The translations under genes were made by a program, and so were the position numbers. DNA of 64,000 bases from Halopseudomonas litoralis. Lineage in GTDB: Bacteria > Pseudomonadota > Gammaproteobacteria > Pseudomonadales > Pseudomonadaceae. Each line of letters begins with the position of its first letter. Positions within the stretch are counted from its first letter, which is position 1. Of this stretch, positions 11,665 through 20,975 are shown piece by piece. The DNA lies in assembly GCF_900105005.1 (NCBI RefSeq), contig NZ_LT629748.1:2666001-2730000 (forward strand), in the 5' to 3' direction. The notes beneath the pieces are model-generated. The model ran no database searches and was not told the DNA's origin. It saw only the letters and a program-made list of their open reading frames with translations.

Positions 11665-13800
11665 ATGCATACCTTTTTTCTTGCACCCTCCGGATTTGGA
11701 GTCGGTCTGACGTCGGTCAGCCTGGGGCTGATCCGCGCGCTGGAGCGCACCGGCCTGCGCGTGCATTTTCTCAAGCCGATTGCCCAGCCGCATCCAGGCG
11801 ATGATGGCCCCGAACGCTCCACTGCACTGATTGGTCGCACCATGGGGCTGGAGCCACCTGCTCCACTGGAACTGCATGAAGTGGAGCGGCGCCTGGCCAA
11901 TGGCGAGCTCGATGAGGTGCTGGAAGATATTGTCAGCCGTTACCGTGAAGCTGCCCGGGATGCCGATGTTGTCGTGGTCGAAGGCATGGTCCCGACGCGC
12001 CAGGCAGCCTATGCAGCGCGCATCAACCAGCACCTGGCCAAGAGCCTGGACGCTGATGTGATATTGGTCAACGCTCCGGATGACGACAACCTGGCGACAT
12101 TGGCTCACCGCATCGAACTGCATGCACAGGGCTTTGGCGGCCCCCAGGACCCGAAGGTACTGGGCGTGATCATCAACAAGGTGCAGGATCTGGATCTCGG
12201 CGGCGATGTGCCGCATGACCCCAGCCAGCTCAAACGCACCCTGAAAGAATATGCCGCTGCGCTCAAGCAGCAGTCCAGGGTACTGGATACCGAAGCCTTC
12301 CGCCTGATCGGTTGCGTGCCTTGGCAGAGCGAACTCAGCGCGCCGCGCAGCGCGGATGTGGCTGCCCTGCTGAGTGCAAAGATTCTGCATCCCGGCGAAA
12401 TGCATCAGCGCCGCGTACTGGACATCATTCTGTGCGCCCGCACCGTACCCAACACGCTGCACCTGTACCGTCCCGGCACCTTGCTGGTAGTACCCGGTGA
12501 CCGGGATGACATCATCATCTCCAGCAGCCTTGCTTCGCTGTCCGGAACGCCACTGGCCGGTCTGCTGCTCACCGGCGATATCATGCCCGATGAGCGCGTG
12601 ATGCAGCTGTGCCAGCCGGCACTGGATAACGGCCTGCCGATCTTCCTGGTCGGCACCGGCAGCTTCGCCACATCCTCGCAACTGGACCGCATGAACCGGG
12701 AAATTCCAGTCGATGATACTGAGCGCGCTGCCTTGGTTACCGATTTTGTCGCATCGCATATCGATCACAGCTGGCTGCAACACCGCTGCGGCATGCCCAA
12801 CGAGCGACGCATGTCGCCCCCGGCCTTTCGCTATGACCTGGTCAACCGAGCACAACAGGCCGGCAAACGTATCGTGCTGCCCGAAGGTGACGAACCCCGC
12901 ACCGTCCAGGCCGCAGCCATCTGTCAGCGCCGGGGCATCGCCCAGTGCATTCTGCTGGCCAAGCCGGAAGCCGTGGAAGCGGTCGCCCGAGCCCAGCACA
13001 TCACCTTGCCCGAAGGCCTGCAGATCATCGATCCGGACGAAGTTCGCCAGAGCTATGTCGCGCCCATGGTCGAGCTGCGCAAGGATCGCGGCCTGACCGC
13101 ACCGGTCGCCCTGCAGCAACTGGAAGATAATGTGGTGCTCGGCACCATGATGCTGGCTCTGGACGAGGTCGACGGCCTGGTATCCGGTGCGATTCATACC
13201 ACCGCAAACACCATTCGCCCGGCCTTTCAGTTGATCAAGACCGCGCCGGAATACAGCTTGGTATCTTCGGTGTTCTTCATGCTGCTGCCCGATCAGGTGC
13301 TGGTCTATGGTGACTGCGCAGTGAACCCCGACCCCAACGCCTCCGACCTGGCCGAGATCGCCATTCAGAGCGCCCGCTCTGCTGAAGCTTTCGGTATCCC
13401 GGCGCGGGTGGCCATGATCAGCTACTCCACCGGTAGCTCTGGCACCGGCGAAGATGTCGAAAAGGTGCGTGAAGCCACCCGCCTGGCCCGCGAGCGTCAA
13501 CCGGGCCTGTTGATCGACGGTCCGCTCCAGTATGATGCCGCCGCGATTGCCAGCGTGGGTCGGCAGAAAGCGCCGGATAGCCCGGTTGCCGGCAAAGCCA
13601 CGGTATTCATTTTCCCGGATCTGAACACCGGGAACACCACCTACAAGGCGGTGCAGCGCAGTGCCAACGTGATCAGCGTAGGTCCCATGCTGCAAGGGCT
13701 GCGCAAGCCGGTGAATGACCTGTCTCGAGGTGCGCTGGTGGACGATATCGTGTTTACTATCGCACTGACCGCCATACAGGCCGAATCTGACGCTATCTGA
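11665..13800 (+). CDS. pta: Phosphate acetyltransferase
   Basis: Pta converts acetyl phosphate and CoA to acetyl-CoA. The 711-residue protein is the long proteobacterial form: an N-terminal BioD-like P-loop domain (FFLAPSGFGVGLTSVSLG, residues 4-21, with the usual GxxxGKT degenerated to GFGVGLTS), a central DRTGG domain, and the C-terminal catalytic domain from about 385 with RIVLPEGDEPRTVQAA, GAIHTTANTIRPAFQ and SYSTGSSGTGEDVEKV. It follows ackA closely. A 677-residue open frame on the opposite strand is only a codon-bias shadow. Confidence 0.96.
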   Translation: MHTFFLAPSGFGVGLTSVSLGLIRALERTGLRVHFLKPIAQPHPGDDGPERSTALIGRTMGLEPPAPLELHEVERRLANGELDEVLEDIVSRYREAARDADVVVVEGMVPTRQAAYAARINQHLAKSLDADVILVNAPDDDNLATLAHRIELHAQGFGGPQDPKVLGVIINKVQDLDLGGDVPHDPSQLKRTLKEYAAALKQQSRVLDTEAFRLIGCVPWQSELSAPRSADVAALLSAKILHPGEMHQRRVLDIILCARTVPNTLHLYRPGTLLVVPGDRDDIIISSSLASLSGTPLAGLLLTGDIMPDERVMQLCQPALDNGLPIFLVGTGSFATSSQLDRMNREIPVDDTERAALVTDFVASHIDHSWLQHRCGMPNERRMSPPAFRYDLVNRAQQAGKRIVLPEGDEPRTVQAAAICQRRGIAQCILLAKPEAVEAVARAQHITLPEGLQIIDPDEVRQSYVAPMVELRKDRGLTAPVALQQLEDNVVLGTMMLALDEVDGLVSGAIHTTANTIRPAFQLIKTAPEYSLVSSVFFMLLPDQVLVYGDCAVNPDPNASDLAEIAIQSARSAEAFGIPARVAMISYSTGSSGTGEDVEKVREATRLARERQPGLLIDGPLQYDAAAIASVGRQKAPDSPVAGKATVFIFPDLNTGNTTYKAVQRSANVISVGPMLQGLRKPVNDLSRGALVDDIVFTIALTAIQAESDAI

Positions 13801-13863
13801 TTGACGTCAAGATGACTGGCCTGTCTGGTTAGTGCACAACCTTACAGGCCATCAGGCCCCCCG

Positions 13864-14784
13864 ATGAGTCCCCAGACAATGCTGTATTTTTTGCCTGCGT
13901 CGATACGTGGCGTGCTGTCACTCCTGCTGCTGATCCTCAACACCCTGTTCTGGTTCAGCCTGCTATTCCCCTGTGCCCTGATCAAGCTGCTGCCCTTGCC
14001 TGCGCTGCAAGCCTGGCTGACCCGCGTGATGATCCGCATTGCCGAAACCTGGATGCTCGGCAACAGCGGCTGGATGCGGCTGGCCGGCCGCACCGAATGG
14101 GATGTTCAAGGTCATGAACAACTGGATCACGACGGCTGGTATCTGGTTACCAGCAACCACCAGAGCTGGGTGGATATTCTGGTGCTGCAGCACAATCTCA
14201 ATCGGCGTATGCCGATGCTGAAGTTCTTTCTCAAGCAGGAGTTGATCTGGGTTCCGGTCATAGGTCTCTGCTGGTGGGCGCTGGATTTTCCGTTCATGAA
14301 GCGTTACAGCAAAGCCTATCTGGCCAAGCATCCGGAAAAGGCCGGCCAGGATCTGCTCGCTACCCAGCGCGCCTGTGAGAAGTTCAAGACCACGCCAGTG
14401 GCGGTGTTCAACTTCCTCGAAGGCACCCGGCTGACCCCTGAAAAGCACGCCGAGCAGAATTCGCCCTACCGCTACCTGCTGAAGCCCAAATCCGGCGGTG
14501 TCGCCTTCGTGCTCGACGCAATGGGTGAACAGTTGCGCTCAATGGTGGATATCACCATCCATTACCCTGATGGCAGTCCGACGTTCTGGGATCTGCTCAG
14601 CGGTCGGATTCGCAAGGTGGTGATGCGCTGCCAGACGCGGCCGATTCCCGCTGACTTCCTCGGTAAGGACTATCAGAATGATGTGGTCTTCCGGGAAGAA
14701 TTCCAGGCCTGGATCAGCCAATTGTGGGCTGAAAAGGACGCGGAGCTTGCGCAGCTGCACAGAGATCACCCACCGGCTGTTTGA
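13864..14784 (+). CDS. 1-acyl-glycerol-3-phosphate acyltransferase-like protein (YihG type)
   Basis: A membrane-associated PlsC-family acyltransferase of 306 residues. A hydrophobic N-terminus (about 12-40) precedes the catalytic NHQSWVD (H-x4-D), the block FFLKQELIWVPVIG and the phosphate-binding FLEGTR. E. coli YihG, of similar length and order of motifs, is an alternative lysophosphatidate acyltransferase; the same role is likely here. It lies 63 bp beyond pta and is followed by a bidirectional terminator. The region upstream has only a weak ribosome site, so a start at the second ATG (residue 6) is possible. Confidence 0.87.
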   Translation: MSPQTMLYFLPASIRGVLSLLLLILNTLFWFSLLFPCALIKLLPLPALQAWLTRVMIRIAETWMLGNSGWMRLAGRTEWDVQGHEQLDHDGWYLVTSNHQSWVDILVLQHNLNRRMPMLKFFLKQELIWVPVIGLCWWALDFPFMKRYSKAYLAKHPEKAGQDLLATQRACEKFKTTPVAVFNFLEGTRLTPEKHAEQNSPYRYLLKPKSGGVAFVLDAMGEQLRSMVDITIHYPDGSPTFWDLLSGRIRKVVMRCQTRPIPADFLGKDYQNDVVFREEFQAWISQLWAEKDAELAQLHRDHPPAV

Positions 14785-14803
14785 GGCCCACACAACTTCC
14801 ACA

Positions 14804-14832
14804 AAAAACGGGACGCTGAGCGTCCCGTTTTT
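14804..14832. terminator. Bidirectional terminator between acyltransferase and OmpA-like gene
   Basis: AAAAACGGGACGC and GCGTCCCGTTTTT form a perfect 13-bp palindrome around a TGA loop, with A and T runs at both ends, between convergent genes. Confidence 0.9.
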
Positions 14833-14848
14833 CATATCAACAAAGCGC

Positions 14849-15502
14849 TTACAGCGGGCGCAGGTTGAGCTCTACGCGGCGATTCTGCGAACGACCAGCG
14901 GTGGTATCGTTGGTCGCGATCGGCTGGCTTGGGCCAACACCGCGGCTGCTGATACGAGCGCCGGAAACGCCCTGGCCAGTCAGATAGGAAGCCACGCTGG
15001 TGGCGCGCTCCTGGGACAGACGCATGTTCAATTCCAGCGAACCGGTGCTGTCGGTATGGCCGACAATATCGATGCCGTTCTTGTCAAACTCCTTGAATAC
15101 CTTGACCAGCGAATTCAGGGTCGGGTAGAAGCTGCTGGAAACATCCGACGAGTTGCTGGCAAAAGTGATATTGCCCGGCATGATCAACTGCAGATTGTCA
15201 CCATTGCGAACCACCTGCACACCGGTACCAGTCAGCTCCTGACGCAGGCGTTGCTCCTGCCGATCGGCATAAACACCATAACCCGCACCAGCGGCACCAC
15301 CAACAACAGCACCGATCAGCGCGCCCTTGCCGCGATCCTTCTTGCTTGAGGTGGCAGCCCCGATCAGCGCCCCTGCCGCCGCGCCACCGCCGCCATAAAT
15401 GCCGGCCTTACCGGCTTCCCGCTCACCAGTATAAGGGTTGTTGGTACAACCTGCCAGCACGGCAACACAGGCAGAGGCGGCAATAAGTGCTTTGATTTTC
15501 AT
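14849..15502 (-). CDS. OmpA-family lipoprotein with glycine-zipper region
   Basis: A predicted outer-membrane lipoprotein of 217 residues. MKIKALIAASACVAVLAGC is a lipoprotein signal with lipobox LAGC and Cys19. It is followed by a glycine-zipper membrane stretch (GGGGAAAGALIGAATS and GALIGAVVGGAAGAGYG) and a C-terminal OmpA domain with DIVGHTDSTGSLELN and RGVGPSQP that would bind peptidoglycan. It resembles YiaD/YfiB-type proteins. AAGGA lies 7 nt before this ATG; an upstream in-frame ATG at 15529 lacks a signal sequence and is rejected. Confidence 0.9.
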   Translation of the reverse strand: MKIKALIAASACVAVLAGCTNNPYTGEREAGKAGIYGGGGAAAGALIGAATSSKKDRGKGALIGAVVGGAAGAGYGVYADRQEQRLRQELTGTGVQVVRNGDNLQLIMPGNITFASNSSDVSSSFYPTLNSLVKVFKEFDKNGIDIVGHTDSTGSLELNMRLSQERATSVASYLTGQGVSGARISSRGVGPSQPIATNDTTAGRSQNRRVELNLRPL

Positions 15503-15621
15503 ACGATTTTCCTTAATTGACTTCATCATTGCAGCTCGGCATCCCCGGCCGGGATGTGCATACCCGGAGTAAGACCGCTACGCTTGGTTTTTTATCCCGC
15601 ATATCAGCAAGTATGGTCAAT

Positions 15622-16266
15622 TCAGCCGCGAATGAAAGGATTCTCGCGGATCTCATCACCGATTTGCGTATCAGGACCATGCCCGGTGACCACCACCGCC
15701 TCTTCATCCAGCGTGTACAGCCGCGTACGAATCGAGGTTTCAATCTTCGCGTGATCGCCGCCCCACAAATCGGTACGGCCGATGCCCCGGCGGAACAAAG
15801 TATCTCCTGCAATCAACAACTTGTCCTGTGGAAACCAGAAGCTCATCGACCCGGGCGTGTGCCCCGGCGTATGCAAGGCGACACCGCAGCCGCAGGCCAA
15901 CTCCTCATCATCCTGCAACCACTGATCCGGCGCCGGCACCGGCTTGTAGGGAATGCCGAACATCTGACACTGCATTTCCAGGTTGTCCCACAGGAACTGG
16001 TCTTCCTTGTGCAGATGCAAGGTCGCCCCGGTAGCCTTCTTCATCTCGCCGGACGCCAGGAAGTGATCCAGATGTGCATGGGTATGAATGATGCTCACCA
16101 CCTTCAATCCCAACTGATCCAGCCGGTCGAGAATCAACTGATGGTCCCCACCCGGATCGATCACCAGTGCTTTTTTGCTGACCGGGTCACCGATGATGGT
16201 GCAGTTGCACTGCAATGGCCCGACGGGGAAGGTTTCGCGGATGAGAGTGGGGATTACAGCTTCCAT
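15622..16266 (-). CDS. MBL-fold metallo-hydrolase (YcbL/glyoxalase II-like)
   Basis: A 214-residue metallo-beta-lactamase-fold hydrolase. The metal motif HAHLDH is at residues 63-68, with further ligands in HTPGHTPGS, AGDTLF and the terminal TGHGPDT. The compact length without the C-terminal helical domain of true glyoxalase II fits YcbL-type proteins; substrate unproven. The start at 16266 is chosen because AAGGA lies 6 nt upstream and conserved sequence begins there; the frame is open 46 codons further. It is alone between the OmpA-like gene and the transporter gene. Confidence 0.88.
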   Translation of the reverse strand: MEAVIPTLIRETFPVGPLQCNCTIIGDPVSKKALVIDPGGDHQLILDRLDQLGLKVVSIIHTHAHLDHFLASGEMKKATGATLHLHKEDQFLWDNLEMQCQMFGIPYKPVPAPDQWLQDDEELACGCGVALHTPGHTPGSMSFWFPQDKLLIAGDTLFRRGIGRTDLWGGDHAKIETSIRTRLYTLDEEAVVVTGHGPDTQIGDEIRENPFIRG

Positions 16267-16443
16267 GGGAAGTCCTTGTATATCTATTGGCATGCGCGTG
16301 AGTATGGCAAATCCGCCCGCAGAAAGCTTCCGCCGCACATGGAACCATAGCCTTCCGGAATCGCGACACCGCAGTAGCCATGCACTCTGGAGCGGGCTGC
16401 ACAACCTGACGATGCGCGATACCAGTCGGTCAGATGCTAGACC

Positions 16444-17688
16444 TCATGCTCCCTGCTGGTGCTCATCACCGGCCAGCTTCTGCACCACCAGGCTACCGAT
16501 GATATCGCCCTCCACGTTGACCGCGGTACGCACCGTATCCAGCAGTCGATCAACCGGTAGCAGTATGGCAATGGCTTCGGCCGGCAGACCCACGGCCTGC
16601 AGCACCATGACCATGGTTACCATGCCCGCGCTGGGGATGCCGGGGGCGCCGGATGAGGCGATCATGGCGGTGAGGAACACCACCAGTTGCTGGGCCAGTG
16701 ACAGCTCCACACCGATCAGGTTGGCGACAAACAGCGCGGCGGCCGCTTCATAGAGTGCGGTGCCGTCCATGTTCATGGTTGCGCCCATCGGCAAGACGAA
16801 GCCGGCGATGCGCCGCTGCACGCCGAGATTGTCCTGTGCACAGCGCAGGGAGATTGGTAGTGCCGCCGAGCTGGAACTGGTGGCGAAAGCAGTGATGATC
16901 GCCTCGCGGGAGCCGCGCCAGAACCACAACGGCGATTTGCGGGTCACTGCATAGAGAATACCGGGCAGCGTGACGACGCCGTGAAACAGTGTGGTGGCGA
17001 AAACCAGCACGATAAAACCAAGCATGGTGACCAGCAGATCGACATCCTGCTCGGCAACCAGGCGGATCAGCAGAGCGAGAATACCCAGCGGCGCCAGCCA
17101 CATGATCCAGCCGATAATGCGCAACAGCAGATCAAGAAACTCCTGCATCAACTGCAGCACCGAGCGATAACGTTCGCCACCGGCCACCAGAGCGATACCG
17201 ACAAAGATGGCGAACATCAGCACCGACAGGATGTCGCCGTTGGCAAAGGCTTCGAAAGGATTCTTGAACAGCCCGCTGAAGAAATACTGAAAGAACTCCG
17301 GCATGGTCATCTGCCGCGCTTCGAATGAGTCCATGGCGTCAGCAAACATGTCCAGCGACAGACCCACACCGGGCTTGAAGACATTGGCCACTACCAGGGC
17401 CAGCAGCATCGCCAGTGCGGTGGTCATCATGAAGTACAGCACTGTGGTAATCCAGACGCGGTGCACCTGATGGTGCGCCTGTAAACTGGCAACACCGACC
17501 ACAATGGAGGTGAACACCAGCGGAATCAGCACCATTTTCAGCAGGCCGATAAAGACACTGCCGACCAGGGTACTGCTGTAGAGCACACCTGTACGCAGCC
17601 CGGCATCCTCTGGCATGGCGCCGAGCAGCCAGCCGATAAACACACCGAGACCGGCGGCGATGAAGATCAGACGATTCAGGCTGGGCAC
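16444..17688 (-). CDS. Dicarboxylate/amino acid:cation symporter (DAACS family)
   Basis: A 414-residue inner-membrane secondary transporter of the GltP/DctA family. Hydrophobic segments run the whole length. The serine-rich re-entrant loop appears as FATSSSSAALPISL, the cation/substrate site as LPMGATMNMDGTALYEA, and the second hairpin as ASSGAPGIPSAGMVTM. Closest in character to proton or sodium coupled glutamate/C4-dicarboxylate carriers; whether it prefers amino acids or organic acids cannot be told. It starts 79 bases beyond the stop of the acyl-CoA ligase gene, on the same strand. Confidence 0.9.
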   Translation of the reverse strand: MPSLNRLIFIAAGLGVFIGWLLGAMPEDAGLRTGVLYSSTLVGSVFIGLLKMVLIPLVFTSIVVGVASLQAHHQVHRVWITTVLYFMMTTALAMLLALVVANVFKPGVGLSLDMFADAMDSFEARQMTMPEFFQYFFSGLFKNPFEAFANGDILSVLMFAIFVGIALVAGGERYRSVLQLMQEFLDLLLRIIGWIMWLAPLGILALLIRLVAEQDVDLLVTMLGFIVLVFATTLFHGVVTLPGILYAVTRKSPLWFWRGSREAIITAFATSSSSAALPISLRCAQDNLGVQRRIAGFVLPMGATMNMDGTALYEAAAALFVANLIGVELSLAQQLVVFLTAMIASSGAPGIPSAGMVTMVMVLQAVGLPAEAIAILLPVDRLLDTVRTAVNVEGDIIGSLVVQKLAGDEHQQGA

Positions 17689-17767
17689 ATCAAGTCTCCT
17701 CTACGGTGAGCGCAGAGGATACCCCAAGCCAGTCGCCCCGGCACAGAGCCGGGGCGACTGCCAGGTA

Positions 17768-19450
17768 TCAGATAGAAGAAATACAGGGCGCCTGCTGCTC
17801 AAGCCAGCCGGCGATTTCCACCCGGATGCGTTTCTTGTCCAGCTTGCCGACGCTGGTCTTGGGGATTTCATCGACTACGGCGATCTGTGTCGGCACAGCC
17901 CACTTGTTGATCCGACCATCATCGACGAAGGGTTGCAGATGTGCTGCGAGCTGTGTGGCGTTCATTTCTTCACCCGAGGCGACTACGACCAGGGCAAAAG
18001 GCCGCTCGTCCCAGCGCGGGTCCGGTACGCCAACCACGGCTACATCACGCACCGCCGGATGCAGACTGATCAGGCTTTCCAGTTCGAGCGAGGACAGCCA
18101 TTCGCCGCCGGTCTTGATCACATCCTTGATCCGGTCACGGATGTCGATGCTGCCGGCCTGATCGATGCTGGCCACGTCGCCGGTGTGCATCCAGCCGTGC
18201 GCCCACAGCTCGCGGCTCTTTTCTGGCTCCTTGAAATAGCCCTGTGTCAGCCAGGGCGCGCGTAACACCAGTTCGCCCTGAGTGTGGCCGTCATGGGGCA
18301 GGAAGTTACCCTGCTCGTCCATGAGCCGCGCTTCAACCAGAGGAACCGGTATGCCGGCTTTGATCTTGTGGGTGATCTGCTCATCTTCACTGCCAGCTTC
18401 GATCTGCAGGTTGTTGTAACCGGCGGAAATCAGCGGACAGGTTTCCGACATGCCGTAGGCGCCGGACAGGAGGATACCTCGTGCACCGGCCGTCTTGTAC
18501 AGGCCACGGGTCAGTGCGCTGCCGCCAATGATGATCTTCATGCCGCCGAAATCGTACCCTTCGGCGGTTTTGGCGTTGAGCAGCATCTGCAGGATGGTCG
18601 GCACGCAGTGCGAGTAGGTCACCTTCTCCTGCTGGATCAACTTGACCAGCAGTTCTGGCTCGTAACGTCCGGGATAAACCTGCTTCACGCCCAGCAGAGT
18701 GGCGGTATACGGCATGCCCCAGGCATGCACGTGGAACATCGGTGTGATGGGCATGTAGACATCGCGGTTGCTCATCATCTGCTCATGTCCCAGACCATTG
18801 AGCATGCCCGCCTGGGTCATGGTGTGCAGCACCAGCTGGCGGTGAGTGAAGTACACGCCCTTCGGGTTGCCGGTGGTGCCGGTGGTGTAGAAGGTGGTGG
18901 CGACGGAGTTTTCGTCAAAATCGACAAACTCGTAGGTGCTGTCGGCCGCGGCCAACAGTTGCTCGTATTCACCGGCAAAGCCGCGCAGCTCTGCGCTGGT
19001 AACAGCATCATCAGTCAGCAGTATGGTGGTGGTAACTGTGGTCAGTTGCGGTTCGATAGCCTGATACAGCGGTAGAAATTCACTGTTGACCAACACCATG
19101 ATGTCGTCGGCATGGTTCATGGTGTAGACGATCTGTTCCGGCGACAGCCGCACGTTGACCGTATGCAACACCGCACCAATCATGGGAACGGCAAACATGC
19201 ATTCCAGATAGCGGTGGCTGTCCCAGTCAAGCACTGCCACAGTGTCTCCGGCCTTTACGCCAGCATTGGTGAGCATATTGGCCAGCCGGCAGATGCGTTG
19301 GTTGAAGGTCGCATAGTCGTAACGGCTGATGTCGCGGTAGACGATTTCCTGCGAGGCTTCATAGCGGACACCCGACAACAACAGATTCTTGATCAGCAGC
19401 GGCGTGGAATGAGCCTGCTCGGTGGGCGGTAGGATTCTGGTGTTCAACAT
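17768..19450 (-). CDS. Medium/long-chain fatty acid--CoA ligase (AlkK type)
   Basis: An ANL-superfamily acyl-CoA synthetase of 560 residues that adenylates a fatty acid and transfers it to CoA. It contains the P-loop YTTGTTGNPKGVYFTH, the YGMSETCPL motif, GWMHTGDV, and the C-terminal hinge DRIKDVIKTGGEWLSSLELE with catalytic lysine in TSVGKLDKKRIR. The sequence type resembles AlkK of alkane-degrading pseudomonads. The chosen ATG (19450) opens the family-like MLNTRILPPTEQ; the longer frame to 19516 lacks support. It is divergent from a thiolase gene, which suggests joint function in acyl-CoA metabolism. Confidence 0.88.
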   Translation of the reverse strand: MLNTRILPPTEQAHSTPLLIKNLLLSGVRYEASQEIVYRDISRYDYATFNQRICRLANMLTNAGVKAGDTVAVLDWDSHRYLECMFAVPMIGAVLHTVNVRLSPEQIVYTMNHADDIMVLVNSEFLPLYQAIEPQLTTVTTTILLTDDAVTSAELRGFAGEYEQLLAAADSTYEFVDFDENSVATTFYTTGTTGNPKGVYFTHRQLVLHTMTQAGMLNGLGHEQMMSNRDVYMPITPMFHVHAWGMPYTATLLGVKQVYPGRYEPELLVKLIQQEKVTYSHCVPTILQMLLNAKTAEGYDFGGMKIIIGGSALTRGLYKTAGARGILLSGAYGMSETCPLISAGYNNLQIEAGSEDEQITHKIKAGIPVPLVEARLMDEQGNFLPHDGHTQGELVLRAPWLTQGYFKEPEKSRELWAHGWMHTGDVASIDQAGSIDIRDRIKDVIKTGGEWLSSLELESLISLHPAVRDVAVVGVPDPRWDERPFALVVVASGEEMNATQLAAHLQPFVDDGRINKWAVPTQIAVVDEIPKTSVGKLDKKRIRVEIAGWLEQQAPCISSI

Positions 19451-19660
19451 TATGCGACCTTCTTGTTGTTGGTTTGCTGGATCAGATGACGGCTCTGCGG
19501 CCGCTGCTGCGTTCAATATAGCGACAGCCTGACAGAACGACTATGGCTGTTATGTATCCCGATCATACAAAGCTTTGCAGTCGACAATAAGGATAATAAC
19601 CGCGTATAAAGTCGGTTGATGACCACAAATAAACAATCAGTCATATTTTCAGGAGTAGGC

Positions 19661-20839
19661 ATGTCCGAAAACATCGTTATTGTCAGCGGCGTCCGCACGC
19701 CCATGGGTGGTTTTCAAGGCAGCTTGTCGAGCGTTTCGGCAGTAGACCTTGGTGCTTTGGTGATTCGCGAGGCAGTTGCCCGGGCTGGCATCGCCCCGGC
19801 GGACGTCGAGGAAGTGATCATGGGTTGCGTGTTGCCCGCCGGGCTCAAGCAAGGCCCTGCGCGCCAGGCCACCTTGAACGCCGGACTGCCCGCCTCCACC
19901 GGTTGCACCACCATCAACAAACTCTGCGGCTCCGGCATGAAAGCCGTGATGCAGGCCCACGATGCGCTCAAGGCCGGCTCCAACCAGATCATGCTGGCTG
20001 GCGGTATGGAAAGCATGTCCAATGCGCCTTACATCATCGAAAAGGCGCGTAGCGGCCTGCGCATGGGCCATGGTGAAATCAAGGACCACATGTTCTTCGA
20101 TGGCCTGGAAGATGCGCGTACCGGTCGCCTGATGGGCTCCTTCGCTCAGGACACCGCTAGCCAATATGGCCTGACCCGCGAACAGATGGACGCTTATGCC
20201 ATCGAGTCCCTGACCCGCGCCAAGAAAGCCATCGACGATGGCTCACTGGACAGCGAGATCGTGCCGGTGACCATTGCTTCCCGCAAGGGCGAAGTAGTGG
20301 TAAAGGATGACGAGCAACCGCACAACGCCAATATCGAGAAGATCCCCGGCCTGCGTCCGGCCTTCGCCAAGGACGGCAGCATCACCGCCGCCAACGCCAG
20401 CTCGATTTCCGACGGCGCCAGCGCTCTGGTATTGATGACCGAATCCGAAGCCAACAAGCGTGGCCTCAAGCCGCTGGCCCGTATCGTCGGCCATGCCACC
20501 CAGAGCCAGGACCCGAGCGAGTTCACCATCGCGCCGGTAGGCGCCATGACCAACCTGTTCAACAAGACCGGTTGGAGCAAGGATGACGTTGATCTATACG
20601 AGATCAACGAAGCCTTCGCCATGGTCACCATGCTGGCCATGCGTGAACACGGGCTGGACCACAGCAAGGTCAATATCTTCGGCGGCGCCTGTGCCCAGGG
20701 TCATCCGGTCGGCTCCACCGGCTCACGTCTGATCGTCACCCTGATCAATGCCTTGCAGAAAACCGGCGGCAAGCGTGGCGTGGCCTCGTTGTGCATTGGC
20801 GGTGGCGAAGCAACTGCGGTCGCGATCGAACTGGTGTAA
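19661..20839 (+). CDS. Acetyl-CoA C-acyltransferase (thiolase)
   Basis: A 392-residue thiolase catalysing thiolytic cleavage of 3-ketoacyl-CoA or the reverse condensation. Catalytic residues are visible in order: nucleophilic Cys in TINKLCGSGMKAV, His in GGACAQGHPVGSTG and the second Cys in SLCIGGGEATA, with the NEAFA motif between. Length and motifs do not separate degradative FadA from biosynthetic PhaA/AtoB. The ATG at 19661 follows AGGAG; an upstream in-frame ATG at 19616 lacks a ribosome site. The divergent acyl-CoA ligase and the later 3-hydroxyacyl-CoA dehydrogenase (24160) favour a beta-oxidation role. Confidence 0.93.
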   Translation: MSENIVIVSGVRTPMGGFQGSLSSVSAVDLGALVIREAVARAGIAPADVEEVIMGCVLPAGLKQGPARQATLNAGLPASTGCTTINKLCGSGMKAVMQAHDALKAGSNQIMLAGGMESMSNAPYIIEKARSGLRMGHGEIKDHMFFDGLEDARTGRLMGSFAQDTASQYGLTREQMDAYAIESLTRAKKAIDDGSLDSEIVPVTIASRKGEVVVKDDEQPHNANIEKIPGLRPAFAKDGSITAANASSISDGASALVLMTESEANKRGLKPLARIVGHATQSQDPSEFTIAPVGAMTNLFNKTGWSKDDVDLYEINEAFAMVTMLAMREHGLDHSKVNIFGGACAQGHPVGSTGSRLIVTLINALQKTGGKRGVASLCIGGGEATAVAIELV

Positions 20840-20861
20840 GTACCGCCTTCCAGTACAGAGT

Positions 20862-20893
20862 GGCCGGAGATCCCTCCGGCCCTCAGCTTTCTG
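20862..20893 (+). terminator. Probable terminator of the thiolase gene
   Basis: GGCCGGAG (20862-20869) and CTCCGGCC (20874-20881) form an 8-bp GC-rich stem with an ATCC loop, followed by a weak pyrimidine tract. Confidence 0.5.
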
Positions 20894-20975
20894 TCTCGCT
20901 GCCGATATCACCTTGAAGCAATCAGCTTGATGCCCAAGCATCCGGCTACCGGTTTTCTCCAAGGTACACGCGGTC

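Noticed and set aside
11662..13695. 677-residue open frame on the minus strand opposite pta
   Set aside because: It mirrors the codon-biased pta gene, its translation has no recognisable motif, and pta itself is unmistakable.
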